Source of the DNA: Candidatus Chloroploca asiatica
Lineage (GTDB): Bacteria; Chloroflexota; Chloroflexia; Chloroflexales; Chloroflexaceae
Assembly: GCF_002532075.1 (NCBI RefSeq)
Contig: NZ_LYXE01000063.1
Location: 248,001 to 312,000 of the forward strand
Direction of reading: 5' to 3'
Length of the DNA stretch: 64,000 bases
Position 1 is the first letter of the stretch. Each line of letters starts with the position of its first letter. The notes under the pieces are model-generated. The model saw only the letters and a list, made by a program, of their open reading frames with translations. It was not told where the DNA came from and did no database searches. The position numbers were made by a program, and so were the translations under genes. Below are positions 8,644 through 16,864 of this stretch, in pieces.

Positions 8644-8697
8644 CTAAACAACGCGTGAGGCGACAGGCTCAAGCCTGTCGCCTCACGCGTTGTTTAG
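8644..8697. terminator. Perfect 26-bp hairpin after amt
   Basis: Arms 8644-8669 and 8672-8697 are perfectly complementary around a two-base centre (ca). It lies 15 bases past the amt stop and ahead of the next plus-strand promoter, so a terminator role is likely. The apex differs from the AGC-N3-GCT family. Confidence 0.75.
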
Positions 8698-8745
8698 AGG
8701 ATCATTAAGTTGTGCATTTTGTACACTTCATGGGGCTTGTATTTG

Positions 8746-8774
8746 TTGAAATGATCCAGTTGGTCTGGTATGAT
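8746..8774 (+). promoter_or_regulatory. Strong sigma-70 promoter for the small membrane protein
   Basis: TTGAAA at 8746-8751, a 17-base spacer and TATGAT at 8769-8774, with an extended -10 TG at 8766-8767. The next ATG with a ribosome binding site is 8818. Confidence 0.65.
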
Positions 8775-8817
8775 TGAACAGGAAAAGAAACTGCAACGAT
8801 GCAGCGGAGGTTCAACC

Positions 8818-9096
8818 ATGGAAATTATATCTGACCTGCAAAGTATCCTGATCGGGTTGATCGGCTGGGCAGCCACCACGTTGATGCTTGAGAATGCATC
8901 ACGCTTGACCGTTACCGACCGTCGAGTGATGAGTGTCTTTAGCTGGACGATCTGGATGATCCCCGCATTTGGGGCCTTGGTGTTACAAGGCTTGCTCACC
9001 ACCTACACCGCCGTGCTGTATGTATGCATCACGACGCTTGCCCTTGGCGTGATTATGGTGATTGGCGTGTCGCGTCGGACACACACCCGCTCTTGA
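8818..9096 (+). CDS. Small two- to three-segment membrane protein
   Basis: A 92-residue hydrophobic protein. Segments are visible at about 5-25 (IGLIGWAATTLML), 40-60 (FSWTIWMIPAFGALVL) and 62-85, with a short basic tail. The start at 8818 is set by the GGAGG-like sequence about 8 bases upstream and by the promoter at 8746-8774; a longer frame from 8770 would begin inside the promoter. The family is unknown. It sits alone between amt and glnA, each side closed by a hairpin, so it forms its own transcript. Proximity hints at a nitrogen-related role but does not show one. Confidence 0.6.
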   Translation: MEIISDLQSILIGLIGWAATTLMLENASRLTVTDRRVMSVFSWTIWMIPAFGALVLQGLLTTYTAVLYVCITTLALGVIMVIGVSRRTHTRS

Positions 9097-9111
9097 AGTA
9101 AGATAAATCTC

Positions 9112-9172
9112 GGTGACAGACGAACACAAAAAAGGCCAGCAATGCTGGCCTTTTTTGTGTTCGTCTGTCACC
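9112..9172. terminator. Perfect 29-bp hairpin between convergent genes, AGC-aat-GCT apex
   Basis: Arms 9112-9140 and 9144-9172 match without a mismatch; loop aat. It contains an A6/T6 tract in the stem and lies between the small membrane protein gene and glnA, whose stop is 6 bases away. It is the longest member of the AGC-N3-GCT family here. Confidence 0.8.
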
Positions 9173-9177
9173 AAGGC

Positions 9178-10599
9178 TTATGAGTCGTAGTACATCGAGA
9201 ACTCATAAGGATGCGGGCGCAGGGCAATGGAGACGGCCTCACGGCGCTTGGCATCAATGTACGCCTCGAGCAGGTCAGGTGTAAAGACGCCACCCTGCAG
9301 CAAGAACTCGTAGTCAGCCTCAAGGGCATCCAGTGCTTCACCCAGTGAACCAGGCGTGCCACGGATATCGGCCTTCTCTTCGGGCGACAGCTCGTAGATA
9401 TCAACATCAAGCGGCGCAGGCGGCTCGATCTTGTTCATAATGCCATCCACGCCAGCCATCATCATCGCAGCAAAGGCCAGATAGGGGTTGCACATCGCAT
9501 CGGGGGCACGGAACTCGATGCGGCGCGACTTGGGCGACGACGAATAGGTCGGGATACGAATGGCCGCCGAACGGTTGCGCACTGAGTAGACCAGGTTAAT
9601 CGGGGCCTCGAAGCCTGGAACCAACCGCCGGTAGCTGTTGGTTGAAGGTGCACAGATTGCCAACAGGGCCGGGGCGTGCTTGAGAATGCCACCAATGTAA
9701 TACTGGGCCATCTTCGAAAGCAGCGCATACTGCGTCTCATCAAAGAAGAGCGGCTCACCATCTTTCCAGAGACTCTGGTGACAATGCATGCCCGAGCCAT
9801 TGTCGCCAAAGAGGGGTTTGGGCATAAAGGTCGCGCTATAGCCATGATCACGTGCGATCTGACGCACCACATACTTGTATTTCTGCAACTGGTCAGCCAT
9901 CTTAACCAGCGTATCAAAGCGCATATCAATTTCGCACTGCCCGGCTGTCGCCACTTCGTGATGGTGCAGTTCGATATCGATCCCAAACTCCATCATCTTC
10001 AAGATCATCTTGGAACGAATATCCTGAAGGGTATCGGTGGGCGGCACGGGGAAATAACCCTCTTTGTGGCGAATGCGATAGCCCTTATTACCGCCAGGAA
10101 CCTCTGCGCCGGTATTCCACACCGCCTCGGGGCTATCCACGAAGTAGTAGCCGTGATTCGCCGCCTGGCTAAAGCGCACATCGCTAAAGAGGAAAAACTC
10201 AGCCTCGGGGCCAAAGTAGGCCGTATCAGCAAGGCCAGTACTCTTGAGATAAGCTTCGGCCTTCTTCGCAACATTACGCGGGTCACGCGAATAGGGTTCG
10301 CGGACAATCGGATCAATAATGTCACAGATTAGCACCAGCGTCGGCACCCCGAGCGTCGTATCAACAAAGGCCGAACTGGGATCAGGCACCATGAGCATAT
10401 CGCTCTCGTTGATCACCTGAAAACCCTTGATGGAAGAACCGTCAAAGCCCAGACCCTCTTCCATCATGTCTTCGGTCAACCGCGAGGCAGGCAGTGAATA
10501 GTGCTGCCATCCGCCGAAAAGATCGGTAAAACGGGTGTCGACAATCTTGATGTCATGGTCTTTAATCAGTTTGAGAACGTCCTTAGCGGTCATACTCAT
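9178..10599 (-). CDS. glnA: Glutamine synthetase type I
   Basis: A 473-residue enzyme that condenses glutamate and ammonia at the cost of ATP. Visible family motifs are [19 protein letters not shown] near the N terminus, [11 protein letters not shown] (about 52-62), the glutamate/metal motif PEAEFFLF, the HHEVATAGQ loop and NRSAAIRIP. The C-terminal part has IYELSPEE, whose Tyr corresponds to the adenylylation-site Tyr of GSI-beta enzymes, so covalent control is possible. The start is supported by AAGGAG 9 bases upstream. Transcription is convergent with the small membrane protein gene and ends in a 29-bp hairpin. It pairs functionally with amt. Confidence 0.96.
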   Translation of the reverse strand: MSMTAKDVLKLIKDHDIKIVDTRFTDLFGGWQHYSLPASRLTEDMMEEGLGFDGSSIKGFQVINESDMLMVPDPSSAFVDTTLGVPTLVLICDIIDPIVREPYSRDPRNVAKKAEAYLKSTGLADTAYFGPEAEFFLFSDVRFSQAANHGYYFVDSPEAVWNTGAEVPGGNKGYRIRHKEGYFPVPPTDTLQDIRSKMILKMMEFGIDIELHHHEVATAGQCEIDMRFDTLVKMADQLQKYKYVVRQIARDHGYSATFMPKPLFGDNGSGMHCHQSLWKDGEPLFFDETQYALLSKMAQYYIGGILKHAPALLAICAPSTNSYRRLVPGFEAPINLVYSVRNRSAAIRIPTYSSSPKSRRIEFRAPDAMCNPYLAFAAMMMAGVDGIMNKIEPPAPLDVDIYELSPEEKADIRGTPGSLGEALDALEADYEFLLQGGVFTPDLLEAYIDAKRREAVSIALRPHPYEFSMYYDS

Positions 10600-11157
10600 A
10601 CAGCCAATCTCCTTGTGTAGCTACAGAACGGACAGGGTCCTGCGGACGCGATCCAACCTGCGCAACGCGGCGGCGCGACAATACTGGGGCGCGACACGGC
10701 GCGAATGCACTGACGAAAAGCCCTGATGGGCGATGGACGGGAGAAGATACGAGAAAACGTCAACCCCGGGGACTCTGTATATCTTCCGAGATACAGAAAG
10801 GGCTGAACCGTTGATTGCGACTGTCTGCGCCATTGCAATGTCGACAACTATCACGCGTACCTGGCGCACCACGATGTCGATCTCTCCTTGCGCGGGTCTG
10901 GACAAGCAATTTGCCCATGCACATTACATTCCATCATAAGCGACTCTTGACCCTCGTGCCAGAGTGAGAAGATCCAATGTCAGCACGGCCTGATTGTATA
11001 AAATAAACAAATGCCCGCCTGACTCGGTTGCAGGCTACGTCCGCGACCGAGTAAGCCTCCCTAGAGGCGCTTCTATCGCTAGGGAGGCGAGGAGGTTTCC
11101 CGAGAACCCTCATACTTGACCAACGCAAAAAGCTTCTTTTCTCGGAATATCATATGC
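10600..11157. other. Non-coding region upstream of glnA
   Basis: About 550 bases with no ORF I believe. It holds the glnA ribosome binding site (around 10613-10618), a weak hairpin near 10774-10797, a 10-bp hairpin at 11055-11088, and the extended -10 of the next gene at its end. No clear glnA promoter was found. Its length suggests regulatory content. Confidence 0.5.
11055..11088. repeat. 10-bp inverted repeat with 14-base loop
   Basis: gcctccctag at 11055-11064 pairs with ctagggaggc at 11079-11088. There is no T run on either side, so it is not a standard terminator. Confidence 0.45.
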
Positions 11158-11163
11158 TATAAT
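11155..11163 (+). promoter_or_regulatory. Extended -10 promoter element
   Basis: TGCTATAAT (TG-N-TATAAT) lies 39 bases upstream of the ATG at 11203. A TTGACC at 11116 is too far away to be its -35. The element shows that the gene does not start at the upstream in-frame codon at 11116. Confidence 0.55.
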
Positions 11164-11202
11164 ACGTATGTGGGTGACAGAAGAAAGCAAAAGAGTATCT
11201 TG

Positions 11203-11676
11203 ATGAACAGTGCCTACACAGCTATTTTTGTTGGTGAATTAAGCAATGATGACAGATCATTACTTGAGGCTGTACATGTTCTGGTTGAGTTCAAGATCAT
11301 AGAAAACAGTAAAGATGCCTATTATCAGGTGACAGAAAAGATGTCTGATTATGTTATTCTGCCCCTTAGCCATTCTGATACGCACATTTTGAGGCTTTTT
11401 CATGAACTGCGGATGAATGGCCGTGTGTGCGTTATCGTCTGGGGTGAAGAGAACCTGACAGCTTTTAATGGGCGTGGCTATCGCTGGCGACGTTCGGCAA
11501 ACAAAAATGCTGCTGGCCTCGACTCATTGCTGATCTGGGGCAAGTGGCCACTGGCCGTGCCCTATAAGCGATCACAAGAGTCCCTGCGCCAATCAAGTAT
11601 CTCTTCGCACGCTAAAACGTCGGCTGAACCTACGGCCACAAGTACCGAACTTGCTGCGCACGTATCTTCGCATTGA
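11203..11676 (+). CDS. Hypothetical protein, orphan, AT-richer start
   Basis: A 157-residue protein. Residues 1-115 look folded (AIFVGELSNDDRSLLEAV, then RVCVIVWGEENLTAF), with alternating hydrophobic strands and helices. The last 35 residues are Ser/Thr/Ala-rich and probably disordered. There is no membrane segment or signal peptide. The start at 11203 lies 39 bases after an extended -10. The first half of the gene is less GC-rich than its neighbours, which may point to recent acquisition. The nucleotide-fold look of the N terminus resembles a receiver or TIR-like small domain, but I cannot assign a family. Confidence 0.5.
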   Translation: MNSAYTAIFVGELSNDDRSLLEAVHVLVEFKIIENSKDAYYQVTEKMSDYVILPLSHSDTHILRLFHELRMNGRVCVIVWGEENLTAFNGRGYRWRRSANKNAAGLDSLLIWGKWPLAVPYKRSQESLRQSSISSHAKTSAEPTATSTELAAHVSSH

Positions 11677-11715
11677 CCGCTGCGCTTCAGCCTGCTACAC
11701 AGCACGCGCCTCGTG

Positions 11716-12165
11716 CTACGAACGCTGTGAGCTGAGCCACTTGAAGACAAGCCCTACGGCACAGAAGAACAACCCGATCCAGAGCAAAGAGAGCGAGCCT
11801 CCAGGCGAACGCGAGGCCCCTACATGGGGAACGTGGGGACTGGTCGGGGTGACCGTGGCAATGGCACTAGGCGTGCGTGTGACGGTTGGTCGCATTGCAG
11901 TAGGAGTCGGTGACGGAGTCGGCGAAGGAGCCAGTGCGGTAGCCGTCAATTCGGCGCGAATCGTCTCAACTGGCTGCGTAGTGAGCGGCTTCCGGGTCGG
12001 ATCAAGCGTCGGGCGGAGGCTAACCATGGCGCCATATGCCTCGCGAGGCGGACTGACATATGCCTGCACGACCCCTGTTGCATCAGCGTATCCTCCCGAG
12101 GCGATCATCAATACCAGGAGGATCAGCAGAAGGGGGAGGAAGAGACTACGGCTGTGTTGAGACAT
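11716..12165 (-). CDS. Secreted Pro/Thr-rich protein with C-terminal membrane anchor
   Basis: A 149-residue protein with a signal peptide (FLPLLLILLVLMIASGG, cut near residue 27), a short extracellular stretch, a Pro/Thr/Ser-rich linker (about 75-120) and a C-terminal hydrophobic segment (LSLLWIGLFFCAVGLVF) followed by KWLSSQRS. That pattern of signal, stalk, membrane segment and basic tail is one of surface-anchored proteins, here without an LPXTG box. Its start lies 20 bases inside the end of the upstream gene at 12146-13543. It probably acts with the two upstream genes in the envelope. The function is unknown. Confidence 0.6.
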   Translation of the reverse strand: MSQHSRSLFLPLLLILLVLMIASGGYADATGVVQAYVSPPREAYGAMVSLRPTLDPTRKPLTTQPVETIRAELTATALAPSPTPSPTPTAMRPTVTRTPSAIATVTPTSPHVPHVGASRSPGGSLSLLWIGLFFCAVGLVFKWLSSQRS

Positions 12166-13543
12166 TCTCTACCACGTTCACGGTGATCATTGCTAGGGGC
12201 AACAGATCACCTTGATCAAAGGAGGGGTCAGTTGACAACTCATCAAATGTGTCGGCCAGTGCATAGATCTCGTACTCCTGGGCTATGGAGAACGCAAGGA
12301 AGTTCGAGCGCTCGGGGTCGGCATTGAGGGTATTAAGATCGCGGACTTCACCCGGTGCCAGTCGATCAACCCGCCAGGTTGAGCCATACTCGGCAATCTC
12401 GGGCCAGGCAACGGCCAGCGCCGGCGGCAAAACAGGCGCAATATAGAGATCCACCCAGAAGGGTTGATTGATTGGCCTGGTACCAACATTGCGCACCTGA
12501 ACGAGAATATTGACGTTTTCACCAACCTGCGGTTGTGAAGGCGTGACGGCAACGATCGCGATCTCGATCTGCGCCATAGCAGACACCGAGGTCGGCGTCG
12601 GTGGCACAACGCGGGTCGGAGGATTGACGGTCATCGATGGCTCAAGTGGCAAAGGAGGGACAGTAGCCTCGGCCATGCTGGTCGGCAACGTTGGAACAGC
12701 GGTCGCCACCGGTGTTTGCCCAGCAAGCGGGTCTTGACGCGCAATGAGGTTGCCCACCACAAAGACGACCAACATCACCACACCAAGCAAAAAGAGCAAC
12801 CAGACCCATAGAACCGGGCCAGAACGTTCTTCCTCAGCCCCCTCATCAGGTGTTACGGGCGAAGAAGCAGTGGGCTTGCCATATGTACCAAGAGCCTCTT
12901 CGAGCGGACTGCGGAACGGGGACTGGCGAGGCTGATGCTCCCAGGAAGCTCGCGGGTCTTCTTCGGACACGGGCGGGGCTTCACTTCCCGGGCCAACGAG
13001 AGGCTCTCCATCATCAACCTCAGCCACCCCGGCGGGCGTGGGCGGCGCTTCAGCATCCTCCTCTGCCACCTCGGTGGACGTGGGCGGCGCTTCGGCCACT
13101 ACCTCGGCGGGCGCAGACGGCGCTTCCGGCCCCACGAACTCCTCAGAACGAGGAGCATCACCACCAACCCCGGCGAAAAGCGCAGGCTCAAGCTCAGGGA
13201 GGCCACGATGTTGACGGAGCAACGCAGGCAACGTGGCAAGGGGATGTGGCCCGGGAGAAAGAGGTTCGAAGCCGACGGCCAAGCGCACCTGATCGGGATC
13301 AACAATGATCAGCGGGGGATGATGATGAAAATGGCGATAGCTGATCAGGACATTCGTATCGCCACCGGCACTGCCAACCACAACCAGCGCAGCCATTTCC
13401 ACCAGAGGATGGAACGGCACCTGATCATGGGTGAGCAATGTCACCTGATAGCCAACACTGGTGAGAGTCTCAACAAGAAATGGCTGACCATCACTGGCAA
13501 CATCAATAAGAAAGGCGTCTGATGGCTGAGGGTGACGTGTCAT
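12146..13543 (-). CDS. Membrane protein: receiver-like domain, acidic linker, TM, extracellular CARDB-like domain
   Basis: A 465-residue protein. Residues 1-110 look like a receiver-type alpha/beta domain (FLIDVASDGQPFLVETL, then LVVVGSAGG) but lack the usual phosphoacceptor context. Residues 125-235 are a Pro/Ala/Glu-rich linker with near repeats of EAPPTP. One membrane segment lies at about 243-266 (VWLLFLLGVVMLVVFVV). After a Pro/Thr stalk, residues 335-460 resemble a CARDB/beta-sandwich domain (VGENVNILVQVRNVG). The likely topology is inside-to-outside. The gene lies 14 bases after the coiled-coil gene and overlaps the next one. It could transmit a signal or anchor a complex; no enzyme motif is seen. 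Confidence 0.6.
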   Translation of the reverse strand: MTRHPQPSDAFLIDVASDGQPFLVETLTSVGYQVTLLTHDQVPFHPLVEMAALVVVGSAGGDTNVLISYRHFHHHPPLIIVDPDQVRLAVGFEPLSPGPHPLATLPALLRQHRGLPELEPALFAGVGGDAPRSEEFVGPEAPSAPAEVVAEAPPTSTEVAEEDAEAPPTPAGVAEVDDGEPLVGPGSEAPPVSEEDPRASWEHQPRQSPFRSPLEEALGTYGKPTASSPVTPDEGAEEERSGPVLWVWLLFLLGVVMLVVFVVGNLIARQDPLAGQTPVATAVPTLPTSMAEATVPPLPLEPSMTVNPPTRVVPPTPTSVSAMAQIEIAIVAVTPSQPQVGENVNILVQVRNVGTRPINQPFWVDLYIAPVLPPALAVAWPEIAEYGSTWRVDRLAPGEVRDLNTLNADPERSNFLAFSIAQEYEIYALADTFDELSTDPSFDQGDLLPLAMITVNVVENVSTQP

Positions 13544-13557
13544 CAGCGTTGCGAAGG

Positions 13558-14625
13558 CTACTGACCAACTACGTCAACCACTACGGCGACTTCTGACAGG
13601 CGTTCTTTGAGCATACGCTCAAGAGGAATGGCACCTCGGTAGCTTACCGCAACCGAGAGCTGCTGATGCTCGTACTCTACCAGACGCGTACTTTCAATCC
13701 CGTTGAGGTTACCGATGCGATCAAGCAGATCCGAGGCAATGATAAAACTCTGCACATCTTTGAAATGCACCGTATATTCGGTTTGTTCAGGGTGGGCAGC
13801 GGGCGGTGCAGGTTCGGCGGGTGGCGCAGATTCAACCACCACCGCAGGCTCACCGGGCACTGTCGCTTCGACCATCCGCTGAGACTCAGGATCTGGCTGG
13901 GACGGAGGAGCATCGGGCGCAAACGGACGCACCGATGGCTCGGGCCAATTCGCCTGAACAGGGGGAAGAGCGCCAGTCGACGGTGACTCACTGACACGCG
14001 CATAGGAGCGTTCAGCTAACTCAACGTTTTTTTTTGCTTCAGAGGTGGATGACGGGGGTAAACCGACCGAAGACATTGGCTTCAGCATATTGCTGAGCGA
14101 GCGCTGGAGATCCATCAACTGGGCCGACATCTGCTGCGTTTCAGCAAGGATCTGCTCACGCTCGGCCTGGGCCTCACGGATCATGCGTTCGCAATCAGCT
14201 TTAGCGGCAGCGCGTTGCTGGGCAACCTCGGCGGCCACCTGTTGGCGTGTCTGGGCGCGCTCTTGCTCGGCCTGATGACGAGCCTGGTTCAGAGCCTGGT
14301 CGTGCTGGCGACGTTCCTCAGCGAGCGCCACGCGGAGATCGGCAAGTTCCTGGCGCAGAGCATCGCGCATCTGGATTTGCTCCTGACGCTGACGCCGATA
14401 GCGCGCAATGAAGCGCTCGGTCTCCTGCTCAAGCTGACGGGTAAACTCACCACCAAACTCCACCGTCTGCTGAATACTCGTTTGGATTTGCTGCTCAAGT
14501 GTTTGATAGATCGCTAAACGCTTCTGAATCCACTCACTGAAGCGCTGCTCGTCATCAAACGAACTTTCCTGGGCTGAAGACGGCGGGAGATCAGGTTCAG
14601 GAGGCCAGGCAGAGCCTTGAGCCAT
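13558..14625 (-). CDS. Cytoplasmic coiled-coil protein with C-terminal alpha/beta domain
   Basis: A 355-residue protein. Residues about 25-185 form a long Gln/Glu/Arg-rich coiled coil (QEQIQMRDALRQELADLR). A Pro-rich linker covers 200-275. The last ~75 residues (VHFKDVQSFIIASDLLDRI, then LSVAVSYRGAIPL) look like a compact beta-alpha-beta domain. There is no membrane segment. The start at 14625 (MAQGSAW) is preferred over 14649, whose first residues look non-coding. It is the first gene of a three-gene minus-strand set and is divergent from the hydrolase gene. A scaffold or cytoskeleton-like role is an inference from the architecture. Confidence 0.6.
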   Translation of the reverse strand: MAQGSAWPPEPDLPPSSAQESSFDDEQRFSEWIQKRLAIYQTLEQQIQTSIQQTVEFGGEFTRQLEQETERFIARYRRQRQEQIQMRDALRQELADLRVALAEERRQHDQALNQARHQAEQERAQTRQQVAAEVAQQRAAAKADCERMIREAQAEREQILAETQQMSAQLMDLQRSLSNMLKPMSSVGLPPSSTSEAKKNVELAERSYARVSESPSTGALPPVQANWPEPSVRPFAPDAPPSQPDPESQRMVEATVPGEPAVVVESAPPAEPAPPAAHPEQTEYTVHFKDVQSFIIASDLLDRIGNLNGIESTRLVEYEHQQLSVAVSYRGAIPLERMLKERLSEVAVVVDVVGQ

Positions 14626-14805
14626 AGGACAAACCTCGTGGTTGTGCAAACTGGTGCATGCTGTACAAACACCGGGGAGGAGAGACGCTGAACAGCACTA
14701 TGAACAAGATTGCTTAGGCACATTTGCGGCATCAGACTGCGCAATTTTACGCACCGCTTTCGGGGGAAGTATAGCGCATTGCGCTGATGATTGTCAAGCG
14801 TGGTG

Positions 14806-14811
14806 TATAAT
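14806..14811 (+). promoter_or_regulatory. -10 element for the hydrolase operon
   Basis: A perfect TATAAT 39 bases upstream of the chosen ATG at 14851. No good -35 is seen at the standard spacing. It rules out the in-frame codon at 14791 as a start. Confidence 0.5.
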
Positions 14812-14850
14812 AGCACGCATTATGTGGTCGGTTTAGTTCGCGGAGGCCTT

Positions 14851-15702
14851 ATGCAGGCAAACGTCCTGCCCGTTGATGAGTATCCACTCCGTGGGCCGGT
14901 TCAGATCTGGGATGGGCCTGTCTTTTACCGTGAAACGTGTGGGGAGCCAGCAGTTCACCCACCCCTCTTGCTCTTGCACGGATGGGGCGGATCGTCACGC
15001 TACTGGCGGCCCACGATGGCTGATCTGGGCAACGATCGTATGGTGATCGCCCCTGATTTGCCTGGGTTCGGTGAGTCGCCACCACTCAAGGGGACTGCTA
15101 CCGCCGAGAATCTGGCTGAGATGGTGATTGCGTTTGCCGATACGATGGGGCTGGAACAGTTTGACCTTAACGGGCACTCATTCTGTGCAAGTGTCGCCGT
15201 CCATCTCGCGGTACGGTATCCGCACCGCGTACGTCGCCTAGTACTCACCTGTGTGAGTACGTTTCGAAGCGAGGGCGAACGGCGCATTGTCGAGCAAGTA
15301 CATCATATCCTGGCGCTCTGGATGGCGTTGCGACGACCGTGGATGGGACGGGTTCGCCCCTTCTATCGTACAGTTGCATCACGGTTTTTTTACCGAACGC
15401 CCAGTGATGATCAGGTTCTCTACGAGAGTTTCATTGATTTTATGAAGATGGATCAGCGTACAGCCCTTGAAACCGCGTCGAGTGCCGGGCATCCGGCCAT
15501 CAATCCAGCCATGGCGTCAGTACGCAATCCAACCTTGGTGCTCGGGGCGCGCCAGGATAATATTATGCCGCCCCCAGGCACCCCCGAGGTGGCACGGCTG
15601 ATCCCCGATAGCCGACTCGTCTGGATGGAGCGGTGTGGGCATTTGCCGATGATCGAGCGCCCGAAGGTCTATCATCGCGTGTTGCGTGAGTTTCTTGATT
15701 GA
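14851..15702 (+). CDS. Alpha/beta hydrolase
   Basis: A 283-residue single-domain alpha/beta hydrolase. The HGWGG oxyanion motif (43-47) precedes the nucleophile S110 in NGHSFCAS, and the likely acid and base are D236 (GARQDNIMP) and H264 (CGHLPMIERP). The start at 14851 follows CGGAGG by about 5 bases and the -10 at 14806. No signal peptide is seen, so it is cytoplasmic. The next gene starts 13 bases after its stop. The substrate, an ester, thioester or C-C bond, cannot be told. It leads a three-gene plus-strand set with an aminotransferase and a methyltransferase. Confidence 0.88.
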   Translation: MQANVLPVDEYPLRGPVQIWDGPVFYRETCGEPAVHPPLLLLHGWGGSSRYWRPTMADLGNDRMVIAPDLPGFGESPPLKGTATAENLAEMVIAFADTMGLEQFDLNGHSFCASVAVHLAVRYPHRVRRLVLTCVSTFRSEGERRIVEQVHHILALWMALRRPWMGRVRPFYRTVASRFFYRTPSDDQVLYESFIDFMKMDQRTALETASSAGHPAINPAMASVRNPTLVLGARQDNIMPPPGTPEVARLIPDSRLVWMERCGHLPMIERPKVYHRVLREFLD

Positions 15703-15715
15703 GCAAGAGGATGGA

Positions 15716-16864
15716 ATGAGCGAAGATCTCGTACGTTACCGAGCCGAATTTCCGATTACGGAGAAGTATGCTTTTTTGAGCCATGCGGCTGTCTCGCCAC
15801 TCAATACGCGGATTGTGCAGGCCGTTGCCGCCCACAATCAGCTCGCCTCGACTGAACCGCCGATGCGTTTTCTGGGGCAGGTCTTTCAACTTATGGGCGA
15901 TCTGCGCCAGCGCCTGGCGACGCTGATCAATGCCCGCGAGGCCTCTGAAGTGGTGTTGATGCCCAATACGGCGATGGGGCTCAATACGGCGGCGGTGAGT
16001 CTGCCGTTGCGGCGCGGCGATAATGTCTTGATTCTCGAAGGCGATTATCCGGCGAATGTCTACCCGTGGCAACAACTGGCCTACAAGGGCGTTCTGACGA
16101 AAGTTGTGCCGCAGCACAAGGGTGGCCTCGATCTCGATATGCTCGCCGCCCGGATTGATCGCCACACACGTGTCATCGCCCTGAGCACCGCAATGTTTGC
16201 CACCGGGTTTCGCAATGATATCGAGGCGGTTGGCAAGCTCTGCAAAGAGCGGGGGATCTATTTTGTCGTTGATGGCATCCAGACGCTGGGGGCGTTCCCG
16301 ATGGATGTGCAGGCATGCAACATTGATTTCCTGGCGGCTGGCTCGCAAAAGTGGATGCTCTCGGCACCGGGGGCGGGCTTTCTCTATGTCCGTCAAGAAC
16401 TGCTTGATGAGCTTGAGCCAGGGGCGTATGTGGGGGCATCGAGTGTGGTTGACGCGATGAACTACCTCGATTACAACCTAACCTTCCCGGCCAGCGCAGA
16501 CCGCTTTACGCTTGGCACACCGAATATTTACGGGGCCGTGGCACTGCGCGAGTCAGTGATGTTGCTGCAAGAGGTTGGCATCGAGCGGATTCAGCGCCAG
16601 GTGCTGACCCATGTGGATACGCTGATCAACGACTTGAGCGAGCGCGGGTATACCTTTGCCGCCGATCCATCGCCAGCGCATCGCAGTGGCATTGTGGTCA
16701 TTAACAACCTGCCCGACCCCGATGCAGCCAGCAAGCGCCTCGATGAAGCCGGGGTGATTGCGACGGTACGAGGCGGGCTGCGCTTTGCGCCCCACTTCTA
16801 CAATACGACTGAAGAGGTGCTGAAGGTCGGCGAAGTTCTGGGGGATAAGGAATTTCTATTATGA
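15716..16864 (+). CDS. Class V aminotransferase (cysteine desulfurase / isopenicillin N epimerase-like)
   Basis: A 382-residue PLP enzyme. The cofactor lysine is K212 in AAGSQKWMLSAPG, preceded by the PLP-contacting FVVDGIQTLGAFPMD. The N-terminal LSHAAVSPLNTRI region fits the NifS/CsdB/epimerase branch of class V. I see no conserved catalytic Cys loop of a true desulfurase, so an epimerase-like, lyase or aminotransferase role is as likely. The start at 15716 fits an AGAGGATG ribosome binding site; a longer frame at 15686 would overlap the hydrolase. The stop overlaps the next start (ATGA), so the methyltransferase is probably translationally coupled. Confidence 0.87.
   Translation: MSEDLVRYRAEFPITEKYAFLSHAAVSPLNTRIVQAVAAHNQLASTEPPMRFLGQVFQLMGDLRQRLATLINAREASEVVLMPNTAMGLNTAAVSLPLRRGDNVLILEGDYPANVYPWQQLAYKGVLTKVVPQHKGGLDLDMLAARIDRHTRVIALSTAMFATGFRNDIEAVGKLCKERGIYFVVDGIQTLGAFPMDVQACNIDFLAAGSQKWMLSAPGAGFLYVRQELLDELEPGAYVGASSVVDAMNYLDYNLTFPASADRFTLGTPNIYGAVALRESVMLLQEVGIERIQRQVLTHVDTLINDLSERGYTFAADPSPAHRSGIVVINNLPDPDAASKRLDEAGVIATVRGGLRFAPHFYNTTEEVLKVGEVLGDKEFLL

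Noticed and set aside
11055-11088. Small ribozyme or standard terminator
   Set aside because: There is no T run and no catalytic core; only a simple 10-bp inverted repeat is seen.
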